The translations under genes were made by a program, and so were the position numbers. Below, in pieces: positions 54,701-64,000 of a stretch of DNA of 64,000 nt; the stretch's first letter is position 1, and every line of letters starts with the position of its first letter. A model generated the notes under the pieces. The model saw only the letters and a list, made by a program, of their open reading frames with translations, was not told the origin of the DNA and did no database searches. This DNA comes from Notospermus geniculatus. Lineage: Eukaryota; Nemertea; Pilidiophora; Heteronemertea; Lineidae. The stretch is taken from assembly GCA_002633025.1 (NCBI GenBank), contig NMRB01001379.1, positions 77,963-141,962 on the forward strand, in the 5' to 3' direction.

Positions 54701-54865
54701 ACTCTGAAACCATGATGATTTTGATCGATCGGATTACATACGATTGACATTATTAGTCATGTTAGTGGGAGATGAGTCAAAATGACAATCAAAATGGACA
54801 TGATGGACTTGACCATGTAATCTGGCATTGTCTGGTAAATGCTGACACTGTCATGACTGCTGGAA

Positions 54866-55133
54866 TAGTTTGGTTCCCGAACTCACCGCTAGGCGCAGAA
54901 GAGTTCGGTATCGGCCTCGTTTGACCTTGACCTCACACACAGAATTCTGTGTGTCTGACGTCACAGAGCATAGACTGGTTCCTAGTTCCAACATACCGTG
55001 AGCTGTGTTGGGACTACGAACCAGTCTATCCTCTGTGACGTCAGACACACAGAATTCTGTGTGTGAGGTCAAGGTCAAACGAGGCCGATACCGAACCCTT
55101 TTGGCCCTAGCGGTGGGTTCGGGAACCAAACTA
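54866..55133. mobile_element. 268-bp near-perfect foldback with 9-bp target duplication
   Basis: TAGTTTGGTTCCCGAAC begins an arm of about 115 bp that is matched almost base for base. CTGCTGGAA flanks it at 54857-54865 and 55134-55142. A 9-bp duplication and long inverted ends are typical of Mutator-like elements. Confidence 0.88.
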
Positions 55134-55142
55134 CTGCTGGAA

Positions 55143-55844
55143 TCCACACATGGAGTATGCGATTGGTGCGTTCTCGATTACACGGTGGTTCCGATGGTAG
55201 ACGATCAGATCCATGACGTCATTGATGACGACACCAGGTTCGCTCGGGTGTCTCCGTCAATTCTTCGGTATGAAATCGGCGACAAAGCTCAAAAAGTTGA
55301 GAGTGCAGATTCTATCTTTAGCTGGTCATGATTGTCACGAGGTATTGTTCATTCCTTTGCCACGTGTTATATTAAATGTAGGGACTGATATAGAGCGTTA
55401 CTGATCAAACAAGGCCCACACAATCTCTTTCATTTGATATTGACTGGGCACAGTCTGGGATGAGAAGCCGCACAGCACACACGTCAGGCTGGTGTTGCCT
55501 ACCTCTTTCCGATTGGTCTAAGACTCTTCAACAATTTCCCCCTGAAACACAAGAACAAAGTTTACTTACCCACGTGGGTTTCGGATACAATTGTAAGGAA
55601 CGTCTTTCGATTCTTTCTTGGGGTTTATCTTATAAAGAAGGGGCCTAACGTTAAATAGAAGACAGAAAAGACAGGAGTATGTACATTTCCATTTATTTCA
55701 TTTTCATAATTCGTTTTCTGAATTCACAAGACAAATGGACAGAATTGTAATGAGTTGTAAAAAATACTTTAAAATAGCATTCACAGAACGAACCCCAGTT
55801 AGTTACCCCAGGCACAATCGTGTTTTCAGTACCATGATAGGCCA
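55143..55844. other. Intergenic, nothing supported
   Basis: Short frames only, without motifs. Confidence 0.3.
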
Positions 55845-55974
55845 AGAGAGTTCGCAAAGCCCCCGAAACACCAACGCCAACACAATTACCAATGAATGTT
55901 TGATGTCACGAAGAGCAACCGAACAAACGGTAGACATTCGGGTTGGCGTTTCTGGGGCTTTGCGAAAACTCTCT
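55845..55974. mobile_element. Foldback MITE, AGAGAGTTCGCAAAGCCCC ends
   Basis: AGAGAGTTCGCAAAGCCCC pairs with GGGGCTTTGCGAAAACTCTC; the inner ACACCAACGCCAA also pairs. Confidence 0.78.
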
Positions 55975-55982
55975 ACGTAGGT

Positions 55983-56236
55983 CTAGCGTCCAATGGAAAT
56001 ACCTAGTAAGTCACATTTTCACATTTTTGGAAAAACTGAGTAAAGGCCAAATTCGTACTTGATAGGTATTGTCAGGAGGTAATAACAAAACATCTTAATG
56101 TACTTCGGAACAATTAATTAGAAGTGTTTTCCACAACAAAACTCTTCCAAGTTGTCATTCCAACTCTGGAAATATAAACCCATTTTTCTCGAAAATACCA
56201 AAATGTGACATACTAGGTATTTCCATTGGACGCTAG
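55983..56236. mobile_element. Foldback element, CTAGCGTCCAATGGAAATAC ends
   Basis: CTAGCGTCCAATGGAAATAC is exactly complemented at 56217-56236. It lies directly next to the previous element. Confidence 0.82.
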
Positions 56237-56434
56237 AGGTTTGGAGCCCGACTTTTGATTTGTCCTTCACAGTCGCTGTGTTCCGCTCGATTACTCCGCT
56301 CATGCAGTGCGAATTGATGAAGTTGAAGAGACTGATTGAGGAGTCAATTTTTTCCGCAGAACCAGGTTAAATAACGCACCACGAGGACATAAAATTACAA
56401 ATGTATAACAAGTGTGGTTGGTTGCTCTGAATAT

Positions 56435-56672
56435 TACGGTGGCCCATAGAGCTCATTGATGAAAAATATTTACATTTGCAATTTTTTTTCAATTCGATAA
56501 TTTTTCTTGGGGTTATTCCACCGCGGTGGGAATGTTTCCACCGCGGTGGAAACATTATCACCGCGGTGGGAACTTCTGAAAATTTTACAAACCCCAGGAA
56601 AAAAATTATCGAATTGAAAAAAAAATTGCAAATGTAAATATTTTTCATCAATGAGCTCTATGGGCCACCGTA
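56435..56672. mobile_element. Foldback with a triple CCACCGCGGTGG core
   Basis: TACGGTGGCCCATAGAGCTC begins an arm of about 85 bp complemented at the right end, with GAATAT on both flanks. The loop contains three CACCGCGGTG palindromes. Confidence 0.85.
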
Positions 56673-57814
56673 GAATATCTTTACAATTTGTTAATTGGTA
56701 TAGAAATAAGCGAACTATCAGACAATGGCGTCCCATCCACGTTAAGGTTATATTACTGAGGGGATTAAAAAATACTGATTTTGTAGACAGCAGTTTCAAA
56801 TTTACCGGTAATAAAAAAATACACAGAAAAAAATCACAACAAATCGCGCTGCCGAAGCGAATATTGTCGCCAGACGTTTAGTTCTTCACATCGCGCATAG
56901 ATGGCGCCACCTCTCGGCACAGGCGCACAACGTGTCCGAGGCCCTCCAAGGGCAAACTACTGACCGTTATCCATTTTAGTTCTCAGCTTTTCCTGGGATA
57001 CACTGTACAATACGCACACAACCTTGAGAAACACCGTATTTTTTATCATAAGCGACTCTGATCACCACTTTGGGATTATTCTGCGCGTTCTTTGATCTCA
57101 TTTGCCGTTTCCTCCCAAGGTAATACGGCCTTTCCAACCCTTCTCTTCAAACGGGTTCTGTATCAAGCTTAATGCAGCTCTAAGGATGCAATTGCCAGAT
57201 TGTTCGGTGTTGATTGTAAACAAGCTCTACATCATCTTACGGTAATTCGGTTGTTTTTGTGCGCGAAACCACTGAGACGTATTGTTTCTCAAGCCCGCCG
57301 ATGCGGCTTTTGTGCGGTTTGACAAGACCGCCCACATGCGAAATGTGATTATAACTGTCTTACAAAAATCTCGAGATACAACTTCTAATGAAAATATAAT
57401 GCCCACTTTATACTACGGGGACTTCCCAAAACACAATTTTTTGATATACAATGTAAATGATACTCTTGTTTTTTTAAATGTGACGCCGGTTTTGTCGTTG
57501 TTTGCTATCAATGACGCTATGATCCTTAAAGGCGCACACAATGGAAGCATCAACAAGACCTGGAGACGAGGTTACTTTGGTTGACGTCTCCTTTCATAGA
57601 TGGCATCATTACATGATGCGAAAACTGTTCTGCGCACTTGCACGTACAGTGTACATAAGATTTGGAATGAGCATACATGGTTCTGATGCTCAGACAACCT
57701 CGTCCCCACACATCTTCTATATTTTCCTCATGTGCACCTTTAAGACTTATCTTATACACGCAAAGTAGAGGCATGATAATCCTAGTTACATACATGTAGG
57801 GCTATAGGCCTACT
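56673..57814. other. Intergenic, nothing supported
   Basis: A 100-codon + frame at 57282-57584 has no recognised domain and is not called. Confidence 0.3.
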
Positions 57815-58640
57815 CTAGTATAGGAGAATAAATTTATGTGATACAACTTGATATAAAAGATAAAACCGACATCTAAGATTGTAAAAGACAGAAGTATACG
57901 TAAAAATACTGAAAAAATTGTCAACTGCGCTTTCAAGCTCTCTCGGATAAAAAAACAGTAACGTACGTCGAATTTGAAAGCGCCCCCTATTGCCACACAA
58001 AGTAGACAGGTACGAACATTCTACCCAAACAGGTAGACACTGTATGAGGCGGCAATCTGGCTGATTACACCGGGTGTCGCAGCGCCGGCTAGCGGAGAAG
58101 GCCTCAACTAACAGGGTGGTTTTAAAATCACAAAAGGGAGCATACATTGTACTCAAACCTTGAGTAGACTGGCCTGGGTACACAGCCGGGACACCAGTTG
58201 GACCTCGCCTTAGATTAACCATTTGCTCAATCGCTGGGACCAATGCGTTGGTCCCAGGGCCTTTGAATAATGATACCTCCCTCGCTGCTCGTCGTCTCGC
58301 TGCACCGCCGAACCGTTGCGCAAAATCCAGTAAGCCGCACGTCTCAAATGAAAGCACATCAGCTTCAGGCGTACATTTTAAAATCTCTTTGAACTGATGA
58401 GTTTCAATTTGTGCGTCGGAGGCCAGAGTGGGTGCATTTAATGGACATCTGAGATGGAACAGCGGGTGGATATTGGAATCATTCACTTGGGTTGACAACG
58501 CTTTGCAGCAATCAAACAAAGGGGGCAAAAATATCATTTTATTAGGGGGACTTTGAAAACTACTGAAACGGCGACAGTGGCCTTTTGGCAAATAGATCAC
58601 CCCAGGATTTGATGTCCGTTGTGCCTTGCAACAAATTGAA
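57815..58640 (-). CDS. Unclassified long open frame (about 275 codons)
   Basis: The frame is open from about 58640 to a stop at 57815, with no stronger frame on the other strand. The first usable start is GTG at 58600; no convincing ATG context exists, so it may be an exon or an old transposon frame. Words such as FETCGLLDFAQRFGGA and NLRRGPTGVPAVYPG do not match a family I recognise. The C-terminal third is aromatic-rich and may be noncoding. Confidence 0.25.
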
Positions 58641-58904
58641 ATTGATCAGGCAGCAGACGACAGTTTTATAGTGGGGTAAACAATAGGACGTGACATTTTG
58701 AGACTCCAGGTCGTGTCCATTTTATAAATCAGATTGCCTCCCCAACAGTGTGGCTTCCTGTTTTTGTTCCGAAGAAAAATATAAATATTTGCTCTGTAGT
58801 TGCCCGGTTCGGCCGTTCGGTCTCTTTCTGACATGTCCTGTTGTTAGCTGGCAAACCTACCCTGGGGAAAATCCCACCAGATCTATATAGACTGAATGAT
58901 GTCA

Positions 58905-59815
58905 TGCCAGATCTAGACAAAACAACTCCATGTCAGATCTGGACGAGACAACGCCATGTCACGCCAGATCTGGCCGAGTCAACGCCATGTCATGCCAACT
59001 CTAGCCAAGACAATTCCATGTCATGACAGGTCTAGATAAGACAACTCCATGCCATGCCAGATCTAGACAAGACAACTCCATGTCAAGCCAGATCTAGACG
59101 AGACAACTCCATTGCCCGATCTAGACGAGACAACTCCATGTCAAGCCAGATCTATACAAGACAACTCCACGCCAAGCCAGATCTAGACAAGACAACTCCA
59201 TGTCATGACAGATCTAGACAAGACAACTCCATGCCATGCCAGATCTAAAGACGAGACAACTCCATGTAATGCCCGATCTGGACGAGACAACTCCATGGCA
59301 AGCCAGATCTATACAAGACAATTGCATGTCATGACAGATCTAGATGAGACAACTCCATGTCAAGCCAGATCTGGATAAGACAACTCCATGTCAAGCCAGA
59401 TCTAGACGAAAAAACTCCATGTCAAGCCAGAGCTGGATAAGACAACTCCATGTCAAGCCAGATCTGGATAAGACAACTCCACGTCATGCCAGATCTAGAT
59501 GAGACAACTCCATGTCAAGCCAGATCTATACAAGACAATTACATGTCATGACAGGCCAGATCTATACAAGACAATTACATGTCATGACAGATCTACATGA
59601 GACAACTTCATGTTATGCCAGATCTAGAAAGACAACTCCATGTCAATCCAGATCTGGACTCGACAACTCCACGTCATGCCAGATCTAGACAAGACAACTT
59701 CATGTTATGCCAGATCCAGAAAGACAACTCCATGTCAATCCAGATCTGGACTCGACAACTCCACGTCATGCCAGTTCTAGATAAGACAATCTCCAAGTCA
59801 ATCCAGATCCTGACG
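58905..59815 (+). repeat. 31-bp minisatellite with an AGATCT in most units
   Basis: The unit reads ACAACTCCATGTCAAGCCAG then ATCTAGACAAG. The period is 31 by counting adjacent units and by the three-frame cycle; about 29 copies. Confidence 0.92.
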
Positions 59816-60705
59816 ACGCAAAGAATGCAGTTTTGACATGATAGAAAATAACAGGTCCAGTTCGGCTGCATGTATTCTGACACTATAGTTCCTGACTTGA
59901 CACAGTTTAACAGCAGTACATGGGTATGTCGGTCACACACCCTCTAGAATTAATATAGGTAAAAAATTAATCCTTTCTTAGACATGTTAGATGTTCCTTT
60001 CTCACCACTTTGTTTTTCGATACTGAAATTGTTTACGATTGGTTCACCCCTTCACAAGTGCTCCAATCAGGCACAAGCCTCCTCCACAATGAGAGCGACG
60101 CAGCTGTCAATCATCCAAGATCAGAACGAGGCAGCTGCCAATCAAAGACGAGAGTGAGGCAGTTGTCAATTATCTGAGATCAGCTGTCAATTATCTGAGA
60201 TCAATGCACCCAAATCTAAAGCAAATTCAAATTCAACCACTGCTATATCACAGCCTACTCACTCGAATCCTGTGAAGGTAAGGCGTCACAATTTGTTCAG
60301 GCGGCCCCTTTTCAATCATTCAGTGGTCTATTTCTGACACCGGTTTGTTCACCTGAAAGCAATTCCGCAGAAAATCAGGCAACGCTCTGTGATTGGTTGA
60401 TTTCAAACACTCTCCAGGACTTCAATCCTAAATACCATAGGAAATTACCATTTCTGTGGTCTTCTAGACACACCTCCTTTCTGACACCGGATTGGTCCGT
60501 TGAGAAGGTGAATGACGTCATCTCACGCCAATTAATTAAAAGGGGCATCCTGCCCTTTCGTAGCACTACAACGGGCCGATTTGAAGTATAACTCCTGATA
60601 ACCTAGTCGTTTAGCGAAACAGGAGTACTCACGGGTGCTCGATGACGACGTCGATGTCATGAAAGACCACAACCTCCACTCATTGGTCCGTTTGTCATCA
60701 CGTGA
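59816..60705. other. Region 3' of the potassium channel
   Basis: Short direct repeats (GAGGCAGCTGYCAAT, TTTCTGACACCGG) occur. No clear poly(A) signal for the channel on the minus strand and no gene. Confidence 0.35.
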
Positions 60706-61782
60706 TCACAAACTACTTTCCTTCACGCCGACCCTTATCCTAGAAGAATTTAGCACCGTCTCTTCATTCACACTCTCCTCCTGCTCGTTCTCATTTTCAT
60801 CGTGCTGACGTAATTCCGGTTCCGTAAACTCAGACGCCGACTCACAGTCCTGATCAGCCGAGTCGGATTGTTCCGATTTACTGCGTTTCGCTTTTCGACC
60901 CAACCGTTTCATGCTCTGACGTTTCAACGTCCGGAACGCCACACTGTTGTTTACACTTAAAGTTTTTCGTCTGCGTCTGACTTTGCAATTGTTGTGTACA
61001 TTCTTCATTGCTTGATCGAAGTTGTATAGTAATGTAAACTCGTTGGATATGATCGGAACCACAAAGGAAAGGATGACAAGCCCGCTGACGGCTACAATGG
61101 CGCCTATCGTGTAACCGAATGCAGTTTCCGGGGCCTTGTCGCCGTAACCTACAGTCGTCAAAGTCACAATCGCCCACCAGAATCCGGTGGTGAGATCCGT
61201 AAATTCGTGGCGGTATTCGTCCCGCTGCGATTTGCTCCCGGCGTCCGGACTCATTCTCTCGGCGTGATATATGAGGGAGCCGAAAAAGAGAACCGAGACC
61301 CCTAAGAATACAATCAGCATGACCATAGCATTTGCTGCGGACTTGACGGAGTAGAGTAAAACACGGAATGGGCCGTAATGGCGGAGGAAATGAAAGACAC
61401 GAAATATTCGAAGAATTCGGAGGATCATGAAAGAGTCTATGACGCTTTTATACCAGAGGAGGCACTGATCTTGGTGCCAGTGGAACACAATCTGCATAAG
61501 ACTAGGCGCCAGGGCTAACTCGTCGAGAACGTTCATAGGTTTCCGTAGCCAGCGCAGTTTGGTAGGGGAGCAGATAAATTTCGCTATGAGTTCGGCGATG
61601 AAAAATATTGTACAGCAGATGTCCAGCCATTGCAGCCACTCGACACGGAAGACCACCATCTTGGAAACGTCGCTCTGCTCGTGGCACGTGACGTTGACGT
61701 GCACCCTGTATGACATCATCGTCTCCATGCAGTAACCCATGATGGAGAAGGCCACTATGGTGAAAGATATAGCCGCATAAAC
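60706..61782 (-). CDS. Voltage-gated potassium channel, final exon (S1 to C-terminus), 5' incomplete
   Basis: Read on the minus strand, CTCTACTTTCAG precedes VYAAISFTIVAFSIMGYCME, so the exon begins inside S1 in phase 0 and runs 358 residues to the stop. In order: S1 (1-20), an extracellular loop with NVT, S2 (about 46-68), S3 (NVLDELALAP), S4 with arginines every third residue (LRILRIFRVFHFLRH), S5 (SVLFFGSLIYHAE), the pore WWAIVTLTTVGYGD (selectivity filter 210-215), S6 (YTIGAIVAVSGLVILSFVV) and a 110-residue basic then acidic, serine-rich tail. It is a six-segment Kv subunit of the Shaker/Shab/Shaw superfamily. The usual S6 PVP is VVP here (241-243), and the fourth S4 charge is His. No T1 tetramerisation exon is visible up to 64000, so it should lie beyond the right edge. 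Confidence 0.92.
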   Translation of the reverse strand, partial: VYAAISFTIVAFSIMGYCMETMMSYRVHVNVTCHEQSDVSKMVVFRVEWLQWLDICCTIFFIAELIAKFICSPTKLRWLRKPMNVLDELALAPSLMQIVFHWHQDQCLLWYKSVIDSFMILRILRIFRVFHFLRHYGPFRVLLYSVKSAANAMVMLIVFLGVSVLFFGSLIYHAERMSPDAGSKSQRDEYRHEFTDLTTGFWWAIVTLTTVGYGDKAPETAFGYTIGAIVAVSGLVILSFVVPIISNEFTLLYNFDQAMKNVHNNCKVRRRRKTLSVNNSVAFRTLKRQSMKRLGRKAKRSKSEQSDSADQDCESASEFTEPELRQHDENENEQEESVNEETVLNSSRIRVGVKESSL

Positions 61783-62984
61783 CTGAAAGTAGAGCAAGAA
61801 GTTAGGTTAGCGGCATACGTAATCGAAACCTGCATAGTACGTCACAACTTTGTGTTTAGTACGTCATTGTAATTTGCAGAGTGCTGAAAAGGAAATGAAA
61901 ATGTCCATGACGCGGCAGATTTGCAGACGGTGCGTTGATTATGAGCAGTGGTCTTGATTCATGCCGCGGCGTGGAGGGAGTGTCCTAGCTTGGTGTTGGT
62001 GTGGGGGACTTGGTCTTTTTTTGTGTCATCGGTTGCGGGGACGGCATCGGGTGGGCGACGGAGCAGGACGCGATTCGTAATGGGCATTACTCCTGATCAG
62101 TACTGTACACTTGACATCAGCCACGAAAATCTACATTCAACTGAGCTCTCAATGGCGTAGATGAATCGACCGATCCTGATTAAAAACTGGATAGGATCCG
62201 AAGATAGAACCAAATGATAGTAATACTGACTCAATCAATCGTAAAACGACCGCATCAGTGTTCTCTGAACATCACCGTCGGCACCAGATACTTTATTTAA
62301 TGCAATTCTTCCCTTATTTGCCCCATAATGGTTATTGCCCATAAAAAAGACAATTTCTGTATAATCAAGTCGTACGGCTTCGCCTATCGCTAGTCTCATT
62401 ACTCTACCCTGTGCGATAAACAATGGTTTATTGTCTATTTAAAGATGCTTGGAATACGCGGGTCATTTTGTAGGAAGGGCGAAGCGCCTGATTTTTATAA
62501 ACCATTTCACTGCTGGTGGAAAACGGAAAATTAAAGGTAATGGTGCTGATATGTCATGGAAACCCAGTCACATAGGTATTCTTTAGAAAATACTTCATGA
62601 GAGCATTCCTTGAGTACCTATTTGATTGGGTTCAGGTTCGTTTTAGTCTTCTTCATATTTTCAAATTTGGTAGAATGACCTTGCTAGTGAAAGGGTTAAA
62701 GGGAGGAGAATGGAAAGAGTACATGTACTTTCTTAAGGTGTAGTATTCTTATAGGGTGATGAGGTCAATGAACTCCCGTTCACTGAACTCCGAGGATGGG
62801 TTAATCTGAGACCGAACAGAGAAGACACTAGTATAGCAATAAATATCATACTACCATTGACATCAGATACCCTCAGACCCTCGAGCGTAGTCGGAGAGCG
62901 GAGCCATGTCACAACCATTGCCATTGGTAGCCAAGACGCAAGTACCACCGACCATAACAATCGAAAAGGACCAACAATACGAGA
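61783..62984. other. Intron or upstream sequence of the potassium channel
   Basis: No T1-domain exon could be found on the minus strand. A 62-codon minus frame at 62235-62423 does not resemble T1. Confidence 0.35.
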
Positions 62985-63330
62985 GACGAATCATTGAGGA
63001 GGAAGACAAACCATCGAAGAGGGGGACGAACCTTCGAGGAGAGAACGAACCATCGAGGAGGAAGACGAACCATCTAGGAGGAAGGCGAACCTTCGAGGAG
63101 GAGGACGAACCATCGAGGAGGAAGACGAACCATCGAGGAGGAGGAGGAACCATCGAGGAGGAGGAGGAAGCATCGAGGAGGAAGACGAACCATCGAGGAG
63201 AGGACGAACCATCGNATCGAGGAGAAGGACGAACCATCGAGAACGAAGACGAACCATCGAGGAGGAGGACGAACCATCGAGAACGAAGACGAACCATCGA
63301 GGAGGAGGACGAATCTTGTTCTGGCCACAC
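62985..63330 (+). repeat. 20-bp minisatellite
   Basis: Unit GAACCATCGAGGAGGAAGAC and variants, about 17 copies, with a single N at 63215. The three-frame cycle repeats every 20 residues on both strands, so the long frames here are not genes. Confidence 0.9.
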
Positions 63331-63757
63331 GCAGCGCATATCTGCGGGAGAGGTCCTCTGCTCCTGTCAGTACGGCCCGCACCACACCGTCGTGGCGCAT
63401 TTTGTACGTGGACCAATTGCTCGTCTCGCAGCCTACCAAAACGTGACCTAAGCTTTCGACCGTTTTCCTGAATAGTCTGCACGTGGGATCGACCTGTTGA
63501 TAGACTACGTGGCTAAGGCACCCCCTCGTCATCGTCGTCCCACCTTGGGCAGTCATAATGACTGCAGCGGTCTCCGACCTTAGGTTCCCCACTTTTATCC
63601 AATCGTAGGCCCGTGCACCTGGATCGAATCTACGGAAACGCCCGTGTACCGCCTTGTCACGTAATTGTTGAAGCAGCAGCGTGTGCTTCTGCTTCACCAT
63701 GGCCAGACCCACTTGCGTGCTGGGCGTTCGGGGGTTGGTCATACGCTGTGCGCACAT
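63310..63757 (-). pseudogene. C-terminal fragment of a LINE-type reverse transcriptase polyprotein
   Basis: The minus-strand frame has WIKVGNLRSETAAVIMTAQG, then TCRLF...ESLGHVLVGCE and a KMRHDGVVRAV ending. This is the W..G.L..ET..., CR.C...E...H...C, RH..V pattern of the region after the RT domain in non-LTR retrotransposons. The second cysteine of the knuckle is lost (CRLF), the RT core is absent, and the frame runs into the minisatellite. A dead fragment. Confidence 0.7.
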
Positions 63758-64000
63758 GTTCGGCTGTCGACAGTACGTCTTTGGTGCACTCTACACCCTC
63801 TATGATACAAATATCACTCGGTTTTTCAAATACGCACAAAGTAACGCTACACTGTGATGAATTCGTCGATATATCCGCAATACTTGCGAAGGAAGGAAAG
63901 AACTGACAGCCTTTGACATGTTATGAACCACAGGGGCCGCCGTTACGGAAATGGAAACACTATAGCACTGGTGCATATAAAAGTGTTGACAAAATGGCAT

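Noticed and set aside
58920-59820. Possible CRISPR-like array
   Set aside because: The 31-bp units are directly contiguous with no unique spacers, and the genome is animal. It is a minisatellite.
62235-62423. T1-domain exon of the potassium channel
   Set aside because: The 62-codon minus frame shows none of the conserved T1 residues and lacks a matching donor in phase with the exon at 61782.
62863-63482. Arg/Glu-rich and Ser/Pro-rich frames of 150-230 codons
   Set aside because: They are translations of the 20-bp minisatellite. Only the LINE-like part at 63310-63757 has real protein similarity.

Overview
This is nuclear DNA from an animal, most likely a marine invertebrate deuterostome such as an echinoderm, hemichordate or cephalochordate. 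The grounds are intron-split genes with GT-AG boundaries, dense short inverted-repeat transposons, many minisatellites, and a strong excess of self-complementary words (TAGGCCTA, TACCGGTA, TACATGTA). The species call is an inference. The sequence looks like a draft assembly: it has one 629-base N gap and four isolated single Ns.

Three protein-coding genes can be supported. (1) A complete neprilysin-type M13 zinc metallopeptidase lies on the + strand at 17560-36947. Its 17 coding exons all join in phase into 776 residues with [13 protein letters not shown] and a C-terminal CSVW. (2) A spermidine synthase lies on the + strand at 41035-51816, with 7 coding exons and 288 residues. Its first exon appears twice, on either side of the N gap. 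(3) The last exon of a voltage-gated potassium channel lies on the - strand at 60706-61782 and runs from S1 to the C-terminus. Its T1 domain is not in the window. The three genes share no evident pathway.

Layout: 1-2404 is a 212-bp satellite array. 2405-17468 is intergenic and full of foldback (MITE-like) elements. 17469-36947 is the neprilysin gene, with introns carrying tRNA-derived SINEs, MITEs and 15-, 23- and 57-bp minisatellites. 36948-40826 is 3' flank, with poly(A) signal candidates at 38933 and 40193. 40827-51816 is spermidine synthase, with a 21-bp array in intron 5 and a two-orientation 57-bp array in intron 6. 51817-60705 is intergenic, with near-perfect foldbacks, an unclassified reading frame and a 31-bp minisatellite. 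60706-61782 is the channel exon. 61783-64000 holds a 20-bp minisatellite and a degraded LINE fragment.

I see no new multi-gene system. The most unusual content is repeat architecture: a three-unit higher-order 57-bp array bounded by inverted ends, a likely alternative-haplotype duplication of spermidine synthase exon 1, a clean 268-bp foldback with 9-bp target duplications, and minisatellites that abut splice sites.
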